Assembly: GCA_021324035.1 (NCBI GenBank)
Contig: JAJPJU010000290.1
Coordinates: forward strand, 1-10,131
DNA length: 10,131 nucleotides
Origin: Spartobacteria bacterium
Lineage (GTDB): Bacteria; Verrucomicrobiota; Verrucomicrobiia; Chthoniobacterales; UBA10450
Direction: 5' to 3'
This document shows positions 1 to 6,146 of the stretch, piece by piece. Made by a program: the position numbers and the translations under genes. The notes under the pieces were generated by a model, which was given only the letters and a program-made list of their open reading frames with translations, made no database searches and was not told the origin of the DNA. Every line of letters starts with the position of its first letter. Within the stretch, counting starts at the first letter, position 1.

Positions 1-21
1 GGCATCCTGGTTAGACACCGC

Positions 22-44
22 TTCCCCTAATCTGTTGAGGGGAA
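22..44. other. Small inverted repeat near left edge
   Basis: A perfect 7-bp stem (TTCCCCT at 22-28 with AGGGGAA at 38-44) encloses a 9-base loop. No T-run follows it on either strand, so it is not a convincing intrinsic terminator. It may belong to a gene outside the window. Otherwise I see no credible gene or strong promoter in 1-229. Confidence 0.25.
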
Positions 45-229
45 AACCTTGAGAGGAAGCCAAGCGCTTAGGCGGTGAGCGGAAAGGGCAAAGCGGCAAG
101 CGCTGCGGCTGACGCAGACGAAAAAGTGAGAATCAGCGAGGTTTGACACGTGACTAACGATGGAAAGACACAGAAAAGGCTTGTTATGGCCATGGGAAAA
201 CACAACGGTGGCTGTGCTACCTAGCAATC

Positions 230-234
230 AGGAG
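230..234 (+). promoter_or_regulatory. Shine-Dalgarno site for the 240-836 gene
   Basis: AGGAG lies 5 bases before the ATG at 240. It is one of the few clear ribosome binding sites in the window and fixes the start of the repeat protein. Confidence 0.7.
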
Positions 235-239
235 AAGAA

Positions 240-836
240 ATGAAAAAAATCATGTGTCGAACGTTGGTGACGTTGTTTGCAACCGGTCTCTGTTATTTCC
301 CGGCACTTTTAACCGCCCATACCCTCGATGCTGATGCTGGAGATCTCAGCGGAAGGTGGGTTGGCTATTACCAAGACGGCACTAAATCGGAATACGTATG
401 GTCTATCCGCCAAAACGGTTCGACTCTTTCGATCGAAAATGTCGGCGGCAAAACCGCCAAGTCGAAGGGACGGATTGAAGGCGGTGAAGTTTTTGCGCAG
501 GATTTTGCCACCCAAAACGGAAAACTGTCCGACGACGGCATGAAGATCAAGTGGTCCGACGGCGTGGTTTGGAAAAAAGTGGCGAGCGCGGCCGATCTCA
601 GCGGAAAGTGGATTGGCTATTACGAGGACGGAAGTAAATCGGAATATGTTTGGGCGATCAAACAAACCGGTGGGACTCTGTCGATCGAGAATGTCGGGGG
701 TAAGACAGCCAAGTCGAGAGGACGGATTGAAGGCGATAAAGTCTTTGCCCAAGACTTTGCCACCCAAAACGGAAAACTTTCCGCTGACGGCACACAGATC
801 AAGTGGACCGACGGTGTGGTCTGGAAAAAACAATAG
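240..836 (+). CDS. Secreted protein of two tandem 84-residue repeats, function unknown
   Basis: The 198-residue product begins with a signal peptide: a basic start (MKK), a hydrophobic stretch at about 8-25 and a likely cleavage after LTA at 26. It then consists of two copies of one domain, at residues 35-114 and 119-198, with a period of 84 residues (252 bp). By hand count 64 of 80 aligned positions are identical. Each copy starts DLSG(R/K)W and contains GYY-DG-KSEYVW, SIENVGGKTAKS, GRIEG, VFAQDFATQNGKLS and DGVVWKK. The regular aromatic and glycine pattern suggests a small beta-sheet domain. There are no catalytic motifs and no cysteines in the mature part. The start is supported by an AGGAG five bases upstream. 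It stands alone, convergent with the exporter downstream. I do not recognise the family; export to the periplasm or outside is inferred, and binding to a surface or sugar is only a guess. Confidence 0.85.
   Translation: MKKIMCRTLVTLFATGLCYFPALLTAHTLDADAGDLSGRWVGYYQDGTKSEYVWSIRQNGSTLSIENVGGKTAKSKGRIEGGEVFAQDFATQNGKLSDDGMKIKWSDGVVWKKVASAADLSGKWIGYYEDGSKSEYVWAIKQTGGTLSIENVGGKTAKSRGRIEGDKVFAQDFATQNGKLSADGTQIKWTDGVVWKKQ
342..833 (+). repeat. Intragenic tandem duplication, 252-bp period
   Basis: Copy 1 starts at 342 and copy 2 at 594, both within the secreted-protein gene. The protein copies are about 80% identical, while many codons differ silently. One stretch of about 23 bases (around 500 and 752) is unchanged, which could reflect purifying selection or partial gene conversion. 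Confidence 0.8.
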
Positions 837-936
837 CCAGAAGGCACGAACCCGCCACGGGGCGGCGGAAAGCAGTGACGAGTGACCAGCACTGTTAAGA
901 CAAAGATCCGGCCGGAAATATTCTTTCAGTATTAAA

Positions 937-958
937 ACCGAACTGACGTCGGTTCGGT
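937..958 (-). terminator. Possible intrinsic terminator of the MFS exporter transcript
   Basis: A perfect 7-bp stem, ACCGAAC (937-943) and GTTCGGT (952-958), surrounds an 8-base loop. Read on the minus strand, the hairpin runs into TTTTAAT, as expected for a weak rho-independent terminator about 120 bases past the exporter stop codon. On the plus strand no T-run follows it. The stem is short and the T-run modest. Confidence 0.4.
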
Positions 959-964
959 CAACTT

Positions 965-1077
965 CTGGACAGGATTCGCCCGATTTCTACGAGATCCGGC
1001 TGAATCATTCTTTTATGACCGGGGGTTCTTCCTGTTCGGATTTTCGGAATCAAGTAAATCGGGTAAATCCTGTCCAG
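965..1077. repeat. Long imperfect inverted repeat abutting the exporter stop codon
   Basis: The 22-bp arms lie at 965-986 and 1056-1077 and match at 20 of 22 positions: 12 bp perfect (CTGGACAGGATT against AATCCTGTCCAG), a 2-base mismatch, then 8 bp perfect (CCCGATTT against AAATCGGG). The central 69 bases are not clearly paired. The right arm ends at 1077 and the exporter stop codon occupies 1078-1080. The AATCCTGTCCAG word resembles dispersed palindromic repeats I recall from environmental bacterial genomes; that link is from memory. It may be a REP-like element or a small non-autonomous mobile sequence. Confidence 0.65.
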
Positions 1078-2448
1078 TTAGCCAAGCTCGTTCGATATCT
1101 GTGCATCGTGGAGACTGTGCGCGGGCAGCGCGAGGACGCAGGCGAATGTTCCGGCGCTTATTGCAATCATCAAAAGCAAGCCTAACCGAAATCCGCCTAC
1201 GGTCGCGGCTAGGACAAACGAACTGACGCCGAGCGCAGCACCGATCTGCCGGATGAATTGCTGGCTGGTGGTCGCGCTACCCATGCGGGCAACCGGGACG
1301 CTGTTCTGCACCACGACAGTTAGTGCGGGCGAGATCAGTCCCATTCCGGCGCCTGAGATCAGCGCGGCAGCCGTGACCCAGCCGAGTCCATGTTCGAATG
1401 CGACCATGAAAAAGAGCAGTCCAAGAATGTGCACGACAATTCCAATCACACTCGGAAGTCGTTCGCCGATTCGATGGACCAATCGTCCCGTGCCGAAGGC
1501 GAACGTGCTCCATCCAATAGTGAACGCCCCAACCACCAGACCTACGAAGGCGCGATTATCATGAAAAGCGGCGTTGGTCGCGAGCGGCAGATAAGCGCTT
1601 AGACCGAAGCCGCTGAAAAAGGCGAGGAATGACGAAGAAATCGACGACGCGTAGCCGGCATGATGAAAGAAAGTTAGCGGCAGAATTGGATGCGGCGTTC
1701 GCCCTTCATGCCAGACAAAGGTGGCGAGCAGAATGATTCCGGCGCCAACGAGCGCGGCCTGCATCGGTCCGATTTGTTTTTCGCCGAGATCGACAAACGC
1801 CCACATCAGGCAACTGCCGCCGGCGCCGGCGAGAAGTGCGCCGGCAAAATCGAATCGGCCGACGCTATGTCCGATGCTCTCGTGCATTCCGGCGATGACG
1901 AGAAATGCGGCGACAATGGCAATCGGAACGTTGATCAGGAAAGCCCAGCGCCATGAAACGTGGGTCACGATCAGCGTCCCGAGGAGTGGTCCGGCGACAC
2001 TCGCGACGGCCCATGCGCTGCTGGCCGCGCCCAACGCGCGGCCGCGTTTGTTAGGCGGATAAACAATTCCGAGTAAAACAAACGGAAGAGTGGCAACGGC
2101 TCCTGCGCCGATGCCCTGGATGGCGCGAGCGCCGATAAATTCCATCATCGTGCGCGCGACGGCGCACAGTCCACTCCCAACCGTGAACGCGACAATGCCG
2201 ACAAGATACGTGCGCCGGCGTCCCCATCGATCGGATCCCGGTCCCCAGATCGGCATCGACACCGCTGCGGCCAGCATGTAGGCCGCAAATGTCCACGCGT
2301 AGAGGCGCGCTCCGCCAAGCTCGGGCAATGCCACCGGCATCACCGTGCTGACGATTGTGTTGTCGAGACCGGCGAGAATGATCGTGAACAACACACCGAG
2401 AAAGACCAGCACCTCGCTTTGCCCGGGCGACGACTTTACCGTTCGCAT
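1078..2448 (-). CDS. MFS drug exporter, DHA2 (14-segment) type
   Basis: This 456-residue membrane protein is predicted to export small molecules, probably drugs or other toxic compounds, by proton antiport across the inner membrane. Family motifs are visible: motif D1 in the first segment (LDNTIVSTVMPVALPEL, from residue 28), motif A in the loop after segment 2 (GPGSDRWGRRR, 69-79), motif C in segment 5 (AVASVAGPLLG, about 147-157), and the WRWAFLINVP signature after it (166-175), which is typical of DHA2 members. The rest alternates hydrophobic segments with short loops, and the length fits the family. It could also carry a metabolite, since substrates cannot be read from motifs. The ATG at 2448 has no Shine-Dalgarno site. 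An AT-rich CAATAT six bases upstream would allow leaderless transcription, but this is weak. Transcription appears to be single-gene, flanked by repeat-bearing spacers. Confidence 0.9.
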   Translation of the reverse strand: MRTVKSSPGQSEVLVFLGVLFTIILAGLDNTIVSTVMPVALPELGGARLYAWTFAAYMLAAAVSMPIWGPGSDRWGRRRTYLVGIVAFTVGSGLCAVARTMMEFIGARAIQGIGAGAVATLPFVLLGIVYPPNKRGRALGAASSAWAVASVAGPLLGTLIVTHVSWRWAFLINVPIAIVAAFLVIAGMHESIGHSVGRFDFAGALLAGAGGSCLMWAFVDLGEKQIGPMQAALVGAGIILLATFVWHEGRTPHPILPLTFFHHAGYASSISSSFLAFFSGFGLSAYLPLATNAAFHDNRAFVGLVVGAFTIGWSTFAFGTGRLVHRIGERLPSVIGIVVHILGLLFFMVAFEHGLGWVTAAALISGAGMGLISPALTVVVQNSVPVARMGSATTSQQFIRQIGAALGVSSFVLAATVGGFRLGLLLMIAISAGTFACVLALPAHSLHDAQISNELG

Positions 2449-2497
2449 TGTTTATATTGCGCGGGAGGTGAAGCACCGCAAAGTCCGAGACGCGTTC

Positions 2498-2567
2498 AGA
2501 GGTCGGACGTCAGAGGTCGGAGGTCAGAGGTCGGATGTCAGAGGTCGGATGTCAGAGGTCGGATGTG
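2498..2567. repeat. Tandem array of a 14-bp unit, five copies
   Basis: Five contiguous units start at 2498, 2512, 2526, 2540 and 2554. Consensus is AGAGGTCGGATGTC. Units 3 and 4 are identical; units 1, 2 and 5 each differ by one base in the last five positions. The 14-bp period is not a multiple of three and there is no coding context. It lies about 50 bp upstream of the exporter start and could have arisen by replication slippage. Confidence 0.85.
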
Positions 2568-2594
2568 GGAAATCGGGGACGCTCTCATATATGA

Positions 2595-2623
2595 AAAAGG
2601 CAACGGGGTCGTACCTAAACATT
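2595..2623. repeat. 29-bp direct repeat, copy 1
   Basis: This perfect 29-bp sequence recurs at 2673-2701, 78 bp away. It contains ACGGGGTCGTACCTAAACAT. GGGGTC followed by a CT..ACATT ending resembles dispersed repeats I associate with REP-type, IS200-like (Y1) transposase elements in other genomes. That resemblance is from memory; no transposase gene is present here. Confidence 0.8.
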
Positions 2624-2672
2624 CAACATTTTAAAGCACGGAGCGCGGAGCAGGGGGCGAAGAGGAAAGCGG

Positions 2673-2701
2673 AAAAGGCAACGGGGTCGTACCTAAACAT
2701 T
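2673..2701. repeat. 29-bp direct repeat, copy 2
   Basis: Identical to 2595-2623 over 29 bases and in the same orientation. The flanks differ: CAACATT follows copy 1 and ACGCTCC follows copy 2. Purine-rich, GCGGAAA-like sequence precedes copy 2. Confidence 0.8.
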
Positions 2702-2743
2702 ACGCTCCCGCTAGTGCATCAATAATGTTCCCTAACTATAGAT

Positions 2744-2758
2744 TGCCGCACAGCGGCA
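2744..2758 (-). other. Hairpin downstream of the 8-segment membrane protein
   Basis: A perfect 6-bp stem, TGCCGC and GCGGCA, with a 3-base loop, about 30 bases past the stop codon at 2788. There is no T-run after it on the minus strand, so termination is only possible, or it may just protect the 3' end of the transcript. Confidence 0.3.
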
Positions 2759-2787
2759 TGATTCAACATTTCGTCACGCGAGCGCCA

Positions 2788-3618
2788 TTAGCCATCGGAT
2801 TGATCGATCTCACCTGCGCGGCGAAGTAAGACGACGCCGAACAGAAAGGGAATAATGAATGGGACCGCAGGGATTCCAGCAATGAACCCGACATTGGCGT
2901 ACCACGGGGTGGAGAGAGCTTTCGGATCGGGAAAGTGCAGACCCCGAATCACCAGCAACAGCAGCGCGATCAGACTGACAATCGTGAATGCGCGCGCGGC
3001 GCCGCGTCCGACCCACCGGGCTTGCCCCAGTGAAACCGCAAACGCAGCGCTCGCAATGTAAGTGAGCGAGCCGGCCAAAAACAGGATCATATCAATCACC
3101 GCATTCAGATCGTGAAATGTGGGAGGCACTCCGCCACTGTTTAATTTGACGGTCGCTACTCCGAACCCAAACGCGTTGAAGACGAGGTAGAGCGGACCCG
3201 CGAGCAGGATTGTTGCGAAGCCCACGCTCGAACGAAACTTTTCATCTGCCTCGCTGAGAGCTTCTCTGAGCACCACGAATCCAACGACGATCGCGATCGT
3301 CATGACGGCGAGAACGAGATATCGCATCTGGTTCTCGGGCGGAGTTGCCTCCCACGGTGGGCCGAGGCCGACCCAGAACAGGGCCAGAAGGGCAAACGGT
3401 GTGATGAAAAAAATTCCGGCCAGCGCGAGCAAGCGCGGCGCGCGAGTGACCGCCGTTATCGCGCGCGCGCCCACAGTCCACGCCGCTACGGCCATCGCGG
3501 CGAATTGGATTATGCCGATCACCTGATACGCGGGCGACACGCGCAGCGGGCGGATGGCAGCAAGGATCATCGCCACAATGAAAATGGCAAAGAGAAACCA
3601 GTAACAGAACCTCTTCAC
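2788..3618 (-). CDS. Integral membrane protein with about eight segments, function unknown
   Basis: The 276-residue product is strongly hydrophobic. Likely membrane segments lie near residues 4-22, 31-51, 62-84, 99-117, 131-151, 173-195, 208-225 and 241-264. A loop rich in proline and tryptophan (PPWEATPPENQ) sits at about 87-97, and a charged loop (REALSEADEKFR) at 118-129. I see no ATP-binding site, lipobox, heme histidine pair or transporter signature, so I give no function. The start is a GTG at 3618; an AGGA ten bases upstream supports it. It is flanked by spacers of more than 200 bp on both sides, so it is probably transcribed alone. That it resides in the inner membrane follows from the segments. 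Confidence 0.75.
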   Translation of the reverse strand: MKRFCYWFLFAIFIVAMILAAIRPLRVSPAYQVIGIIQFAAMAVAAWTVGARAITAVTRAPRLLALAGIFFITPFALLALFWVGLGPPWEATPPENQMRYLVLAVMTIAIVVGFVVLREALSEADEKFRSSVGFATILLAGPLYLVFNAFGFGVATVKLNSGGVPPTFHDLNAVIDMILFLAGSLTYIASAAFAVSLGQARWVGRGAARAFTIVSLIALLLLVIRGLHFPDPKALSTPWYANVGFIAGIPAVPFIIPFLFGVVLLRRAGEIDQSDG

Positions 3619-3835
3619 GGAGTGAACGTCCTACCGATTTAGTTAACGAAAGGCAACGGAGAAAGCACGCCGTGCGTCACGCGGACGCCGATGATGATCG
3701 TAGTGAGAGCTGAACGCTGACGCGCCGCGTGTGGATGTTACTTAATCTATCCGCCCACGTTGAATTACTGCGGACGCACAAGGAAAAAGGCCAGGCCAAA
3801 GGGAAAGCTGACAGCTGAAAAGCCGAAGGGCTCAA

Positions 3836-4303
3836 TCAATGTGTGACAGAAAAATACGCGATCCCGATTGTGATCAAGTCTTCCAGCAAGGCGACGAACA
3901 TGTCTTCGACTTTCAACGCGGCAACCACACGTTTCCGGATCTCGTAACCGGCGAATGCTCCGATCACTCCACCGATAGCGCCGAGGATTGCGCCGATGAA
4001 CAACGATTGATTGCTTGCCGCGCAAAGGCAGCTGCCGCAAAGACCGCCGATCAGAATGCGAGCGAGCAGCGGCATGGGCGCGGTTCGCTTAGGGGTTGAA
4101 GGTAGCAGATCGCCGATTAACTCGAGCACGGCCAGGATCGAAAAAATAACGACGGCGATAGTCGATCCCATGAAAGCGAATGGCGAACTGTTGAGATTCA
4201 TCCAGCCAAGGTGCGCGGCCCACGCCACTAACGCCGGCGGCGTCAATGCGCGTAAGCCAGTCGTGAAACCGATGGCCAAGGCAAACACGAATACAGTAGT
4301 CAT
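3836..4303 (-). CDS. DUF4126-family inner membrane protein
   Basis: The 155-residue product matches my knowledge of the DUF4126 family, whose biochemical role is not known. Recognisable features are GLRALTPP near the end of segment 1 (16-23), AAHLGWMNL (29-37), ELIGDLLPSTPKRTAP after segment 2 (61-76), a glycine-rich membrane stretch GAILGAIGGVIGAFAGY, and a C-terminal ALLEDLITIGIAYF. About four membrane segments are expected, and the length is typical. The ATG at 4303 lacks a Shine-Dalgarno site. A weak 4-bp hairpin with a short T-run (3821-3832) lies just past the stop on the minus strand and might terminate it. It follows the OsmC-type gene by 135 bp, too far to assume an operon. Confidence 0.85.
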   Translation of the reverse strand: MTTVFVFALAIGFTTGLRALTPPALVAWAAHLGWMNLNSSPFAFMGSTIAVVIFSILAVLELIGDLLPSTPKRTAPMPLLARILIGGLCGSCLCAASNQSLFIGAILGAIGGVIGAFAGYEIRKRVVAALKVEDMFVALLEDLITIGIAYFSVTH

Positions 4304-4332
4304 CGAGAATCGTTTAACGGAAATGGTGAGAC

Positions 4333-4353
4333 GCGGAAAGCGGAAAGCGGAAA
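4333..4353. repeat. Short tandem repeat GCGGAAA, three copies
   Basis: Three perfect 7-bp units at 4333, 4340 and 4347 lie upstream of the DUF4126 gene. Similar purine-rich GCGGAAA words occur near 80 and 2667, so this is a recurring feature of the spacers here. Confidence 0.6.
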
Positions 4354-4438
4354 GGAAAAGGGGAAGTGATCAGCACAATTGAGAAGTTGAGGGGTTGAAT
4401 GTTGAAATAACCCTCTCTGATCTTCGTCTGTTCGCGGT

Positions 4439-4931
4439 TTAATTCGCTTCGTGATTCACGGCTTGGAGCCGGACATTGATTTCGCCTTTGAGGGCGCGAT
4501 GAATGGGACAGGTGGCAGCAGTTTTCATTAACTCGCTGCGTTGTTCGTCGGTAAGGGGACCGGTCAGCTCCACCGCGACGTCGATTCGATCGATCATTCC
4601 GTCTTCGGTCCCATTCTTCACAATCTTTCGCGTGAATCCGCGAATGCTTAAGCGAGACGTTAATATCTTCCAGTGGCCATTTCCTTTTACGAGCGTTCAG
4701 TCCCACCATCATCGAGGTGCAGGCGCCGAGCGATGCCATGAGATAATCGTGCGGATCGGGTGCGAGATCGGTGCCTCCGAAACTGAGCGGTTCGTCGGCC
4801 TGAAACCAATGATTACCAGCGGTGATTTCTTGAACAAAGTTGCGTCCGGTCCCGTGCACCACGACGTGGGGATCGGAGAGGTTAGCTGATTGAGTTTCGG
4901 TTGAGGGTAAAGTAGCCGTGTCAGTCTCCAT
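4439..4931 (-). pseudogene. OsmC/Ohr-family peroxide-resistance gene split by a frameshift
   Basis: OsmC/Ohr proteins are cytosolic thiol peroxidases that reduce organic hydroperoxides using two cysteines. The first part, from METDTATL at 4931, contains DLAPDPHDYLMASLGACTSM with the first catalytic cysteine (residue 71) and WPLEDINVSLKHSRIHAKDCE. The frame then drifts into basic, family-unlike sequence. The true continuation is in another frame: NGTEDGMIDRIDVAVELTGP, then DEQRSELMKTAATCPIHRAL with the second cysteine, ending NHEAN at 4439. The switch lies around TTCTTC at 4614-4619. One extra base or two missing bases would explain it, and removing one gives 163 residues. A start at 4931 is preferred over the open frame reaching 5027, because family-like sequence begins after it and AAAGGG lies nine bases upstream. 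It is either a real mutation or a sequence error. Domain identity is secure; functionality is not. Confidence 0.8.
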
Positions 4932-4935
4932 AGTT

Positions 4936-4972
4936 TGTTGCCCTTTCGACAGGCAATGTTGCTCAGGCAACA
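4936..4972 (-). promoter_or_regulatory. Foldable leader covering the OsmC-type ribosome binding site
   Basis: Read as minus-strand RNA, four short segments can pair in two ways. Segment 1 (4966-4972) pairs with segment 2 (4957-4962) as a 6-bp hairpin with a 4-base loop, and segment 3 (4952-4956) pairs with segment 4 (4938-4942), partly covering the AAAGGG site. Alternatively segment 1 pairs over 7 bp with segment 4 (4936-4942). This resembles an attenuator, but the stems are short and could be chance. Confidence 0.3.
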
Positions 4973-5047
4973 AAAGGCACTCCGCTGAACTTGCGAAACG
5001 ATGAGCGTTTCTTGCCAATAAAAACAATCACCAGTGACGAGCGAAGA

Positions 5048-5482
5048 TCAGCCGCGATTCGCGCTGATCTTGGCGCGGCCGAGAAACGACGCGTTCTCAT
5101 CAAGCGCCAGGCGTGGTGATTCGACGTCACCCCGCAAAGTCCCGCCCGGTTCGAGAACGCAACGCTCGGTTGCGAATACATTGCCTTCAATCGTGCCTTG
5201 GATCGTCACCGATTTTACTCTCACCTCGCCACGGATACGTGCGTTCTTGCCCACAATCAGCGTGCCAGTGGCGTTGATCTTGCCGTTCACTTTGCCGTCA
5301 ATCAGGAGCTCGTTGCGGAAGCTCAAATCGCCTTCGATCGACACCTCATTGGAAAGAAAACCTCGGGCGGCCGGCGTTTTTGCCGAATCAGGCTGTCGTT
5401 CAATTTTGGTTGCTGTCAGTTCCGGCGATGTTGCGGGTGCTGTCGTGGGCGAGGGTAAGTCTTCTTTTCTTGATCCAAACAT
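5048..5482 (-). CDS. Bactofilin (polymer-forming cytoskeletal protein)
   Basis: Bactofilins polymerise without nucleotide into filaments under the inner membrane and help organise cell shape, stalks or wall synthesis. The 144-residue product has a flexible, proline- and threonine-rich tail (1-40), then a core at about 40-137 with the regular short repeats of a beta-helix: IEGDLSFRNELLIDGKVNGK, INATGTLIVGKNARIRGEV, VTIQGTIEGNVFATERC, LEPGGTLRGDVESPRLALDE. The pattern of G, N and hydrophobic residues every few positions is characteristic, and the length is typical. The start at 5482 gives the MFGS- beginning common in the family, but no clear Shine-Dalgarno site precedes it. No peptidase or wall enzyme lies next to it. 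The OsmC-type gene follows 116 bp downstream on the same strand, with no evidence of a functional link. Confidence 0.92.
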   Translation of the reverse strand: MFGSRKEDLPSPTTAPATSPELTATKIERQPDSAKTPAARGFLSNEVSIEGDLSFRNELLIDGKVNGKINATGTLIVGKNARIRGEVRVKSVTIQGTIEGNVFATERCVLEPGGTLRGDVESPRLALDENASFLGRAKISANRG

Positions 5483-5564
5483 GTTCAGTTAAGGTCGCGC
5501 AACTTTGATTGCGCGTAAAGGCGCGGATCACGCGGAAGACAAAGGAAAGCTGAATCTTAACGAC

Positions 5565-5591
5565 GAAAACGGCCGAACGTTTTCACGTTCG
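5565..5591. other. Two mutually exclusive hairpins between bactofilin and the exported-protein pair
   Basis: GAAAACG (5565-5571) pairs with CGTTTTC (5578-5584), a 7-bp stem with a 6-base loop. CGAACG (5574-5579) pairs with CGTTCG (5586-5591), a 6-bp stem with a 6-base loop. They share bases, so only one can form at a time. They lie about 65 bases past the stop of the 154-residue gene and upstream of bactofilin. No clean T-run follows either stem. Confidence 0.4.
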
Positions 5592-5654
5592 ACCGCTGTT
5601 AGAGTTAACTTATCATCGGCAAAGACGCGGGGGCATCCGTGGCCGAGTTACAGG

Positions 5655-6119
5655 CTAAGATTTGTCGTAGAACGAAGTGCTAGTTACTTTCGCGCCCTTG
5701 GCGTTCGTAATCGTGCTTGTGACCGTGCGGGTCTTTCTATCTGCCGCGACGACGATTGTTCCTTCACCAACGACTTTGCCGTTTTTCTTACTCACCATAT
5801 CCAGAGTATTTTCGCCGTTCATTTTAAACGAGCGAGTATCGGACTGGGCATCGCCGGTGATCGGGTAATCTTTGCCATCCAGCTTTCCGGTCCACACGCT
5901 GTGAGTTCTCTTACCGTCGGCGTCAGTTCCGTCGACTGTGCATTTTTGCTGGTGGTCGGCTTTCGCCCACACCACCGTCGTGCTTTTTCCAGCGCCGTCA
6001 CCGAACGTGGATTTGCTTTCGTTGAGTTTCCAGGTGCCTTCTGTCGGGTTGGCCGCGAAACAGATTGCTACTGCCGCGATTGAAAGCGCCAGGGTCAAAC
6101 CAATTGTTTTCGTTTTCAT
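5655..6119 (-). CDS. Small exported protein, function unknown
   Basis: The 154-residue product starts with a signal peptide (MKTKTIGLTLALSIAAVAIC, cleavage probably near residue 22-23, CFA/ANP). The mature part opens with PTEGTWKLNESKSTFGDG. I associate GTWKLN..KS with small secreted proteins of unknown role in Verrucomicrobiota and Acidobacteriota; that is recollection. The rest alternates short polar and hydrophobic stretches (DGKDYPITGD, TLDMVSKKNGKVVGEGTIVV, RKTRTVTSTITNAKGAKVTS), which suggests a beta-barrel or lipocalin-like fold. The single mature cysteine argues against a disulphide. The ATG at 6119 lacks a Shine-Dalgarno site. It lies only 27 bases after the stop of the 162-residue exported protein, so the two are probably co-transcribed. 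Confidence 0.8.
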   Translation of the reverse strand: MKTKTIGLTLALSIAAVAICFAANPTEGTWKLNESKSTFGDGAGKSTTVVWAKADHQQKCTVDGTDADGKRTHSVWTGKLDGKDYPITGDAQSDTRSFKMNGENTLDMVSKKNGKVVGEGTIVVAADRKTRTVTSTITNAKGAKVTSTSFYDKS

Positions 6120-6146
6120 ATTTAGATTGTCAGATTTTTCAGCGTC

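Larger units (their letters stand above)
2449..2787. other. 339-bp gene-free spacer rich in repeats
   Basis: This stretch lies between the exporter start and the stop of the 8-segment membrane protein. It contains a 14-bp tandem array, two copies of a 29-bp direct repeat and one hairpin, described separately. A plus-strand open frame crosses it, but is made largely of the repeats and starts inside the exporter on the opposite strand, so I do not call it a gene. Any promoter for the exporter should lie at its left end, but I see no strong -35/-10 pair there. Confidence 0.7.

Noticed and set aside
22..44. Intrinsic terminator at the left edge
   Set aside because: The stem is sound but no T-run follows on either strand.
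27..227. 66-residue minus-strand frame at the left edge
   Set aside because: No ribosome site, no recognisable domain, and a composition consistent with a chance open frame in a spacer.
309..833. Long open frame on the minus strand opposite the repeat protein
   Set aside because: It lies wholly antisense to a gene with signal peptide, good ribosome site and conserved internal repeats; its own translation shows no family features.
2498..2701. CRISPR array
   Set aside because: The 14-bp units are contiguous with no spacers, and the 29-bp repeat has only two copies with a 49-bp gap and no cas genes nearby.
2345..2725. 126-residue plus-strand frame across the spacer after the exporter
   Set aside because: It starts inside the exporter on the opposite strand and runs through the 14-bp and 29-bp repeats, so it is a by-product of repeats.
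4314..5027. A single 237-residue OsmC-like protein
   Set aside because: Its C-terminal part after about 4615 is basic and unlike the family, while the family sequence continues in another frame; its N-terminal 32 residues also precede the natural start at 4931.
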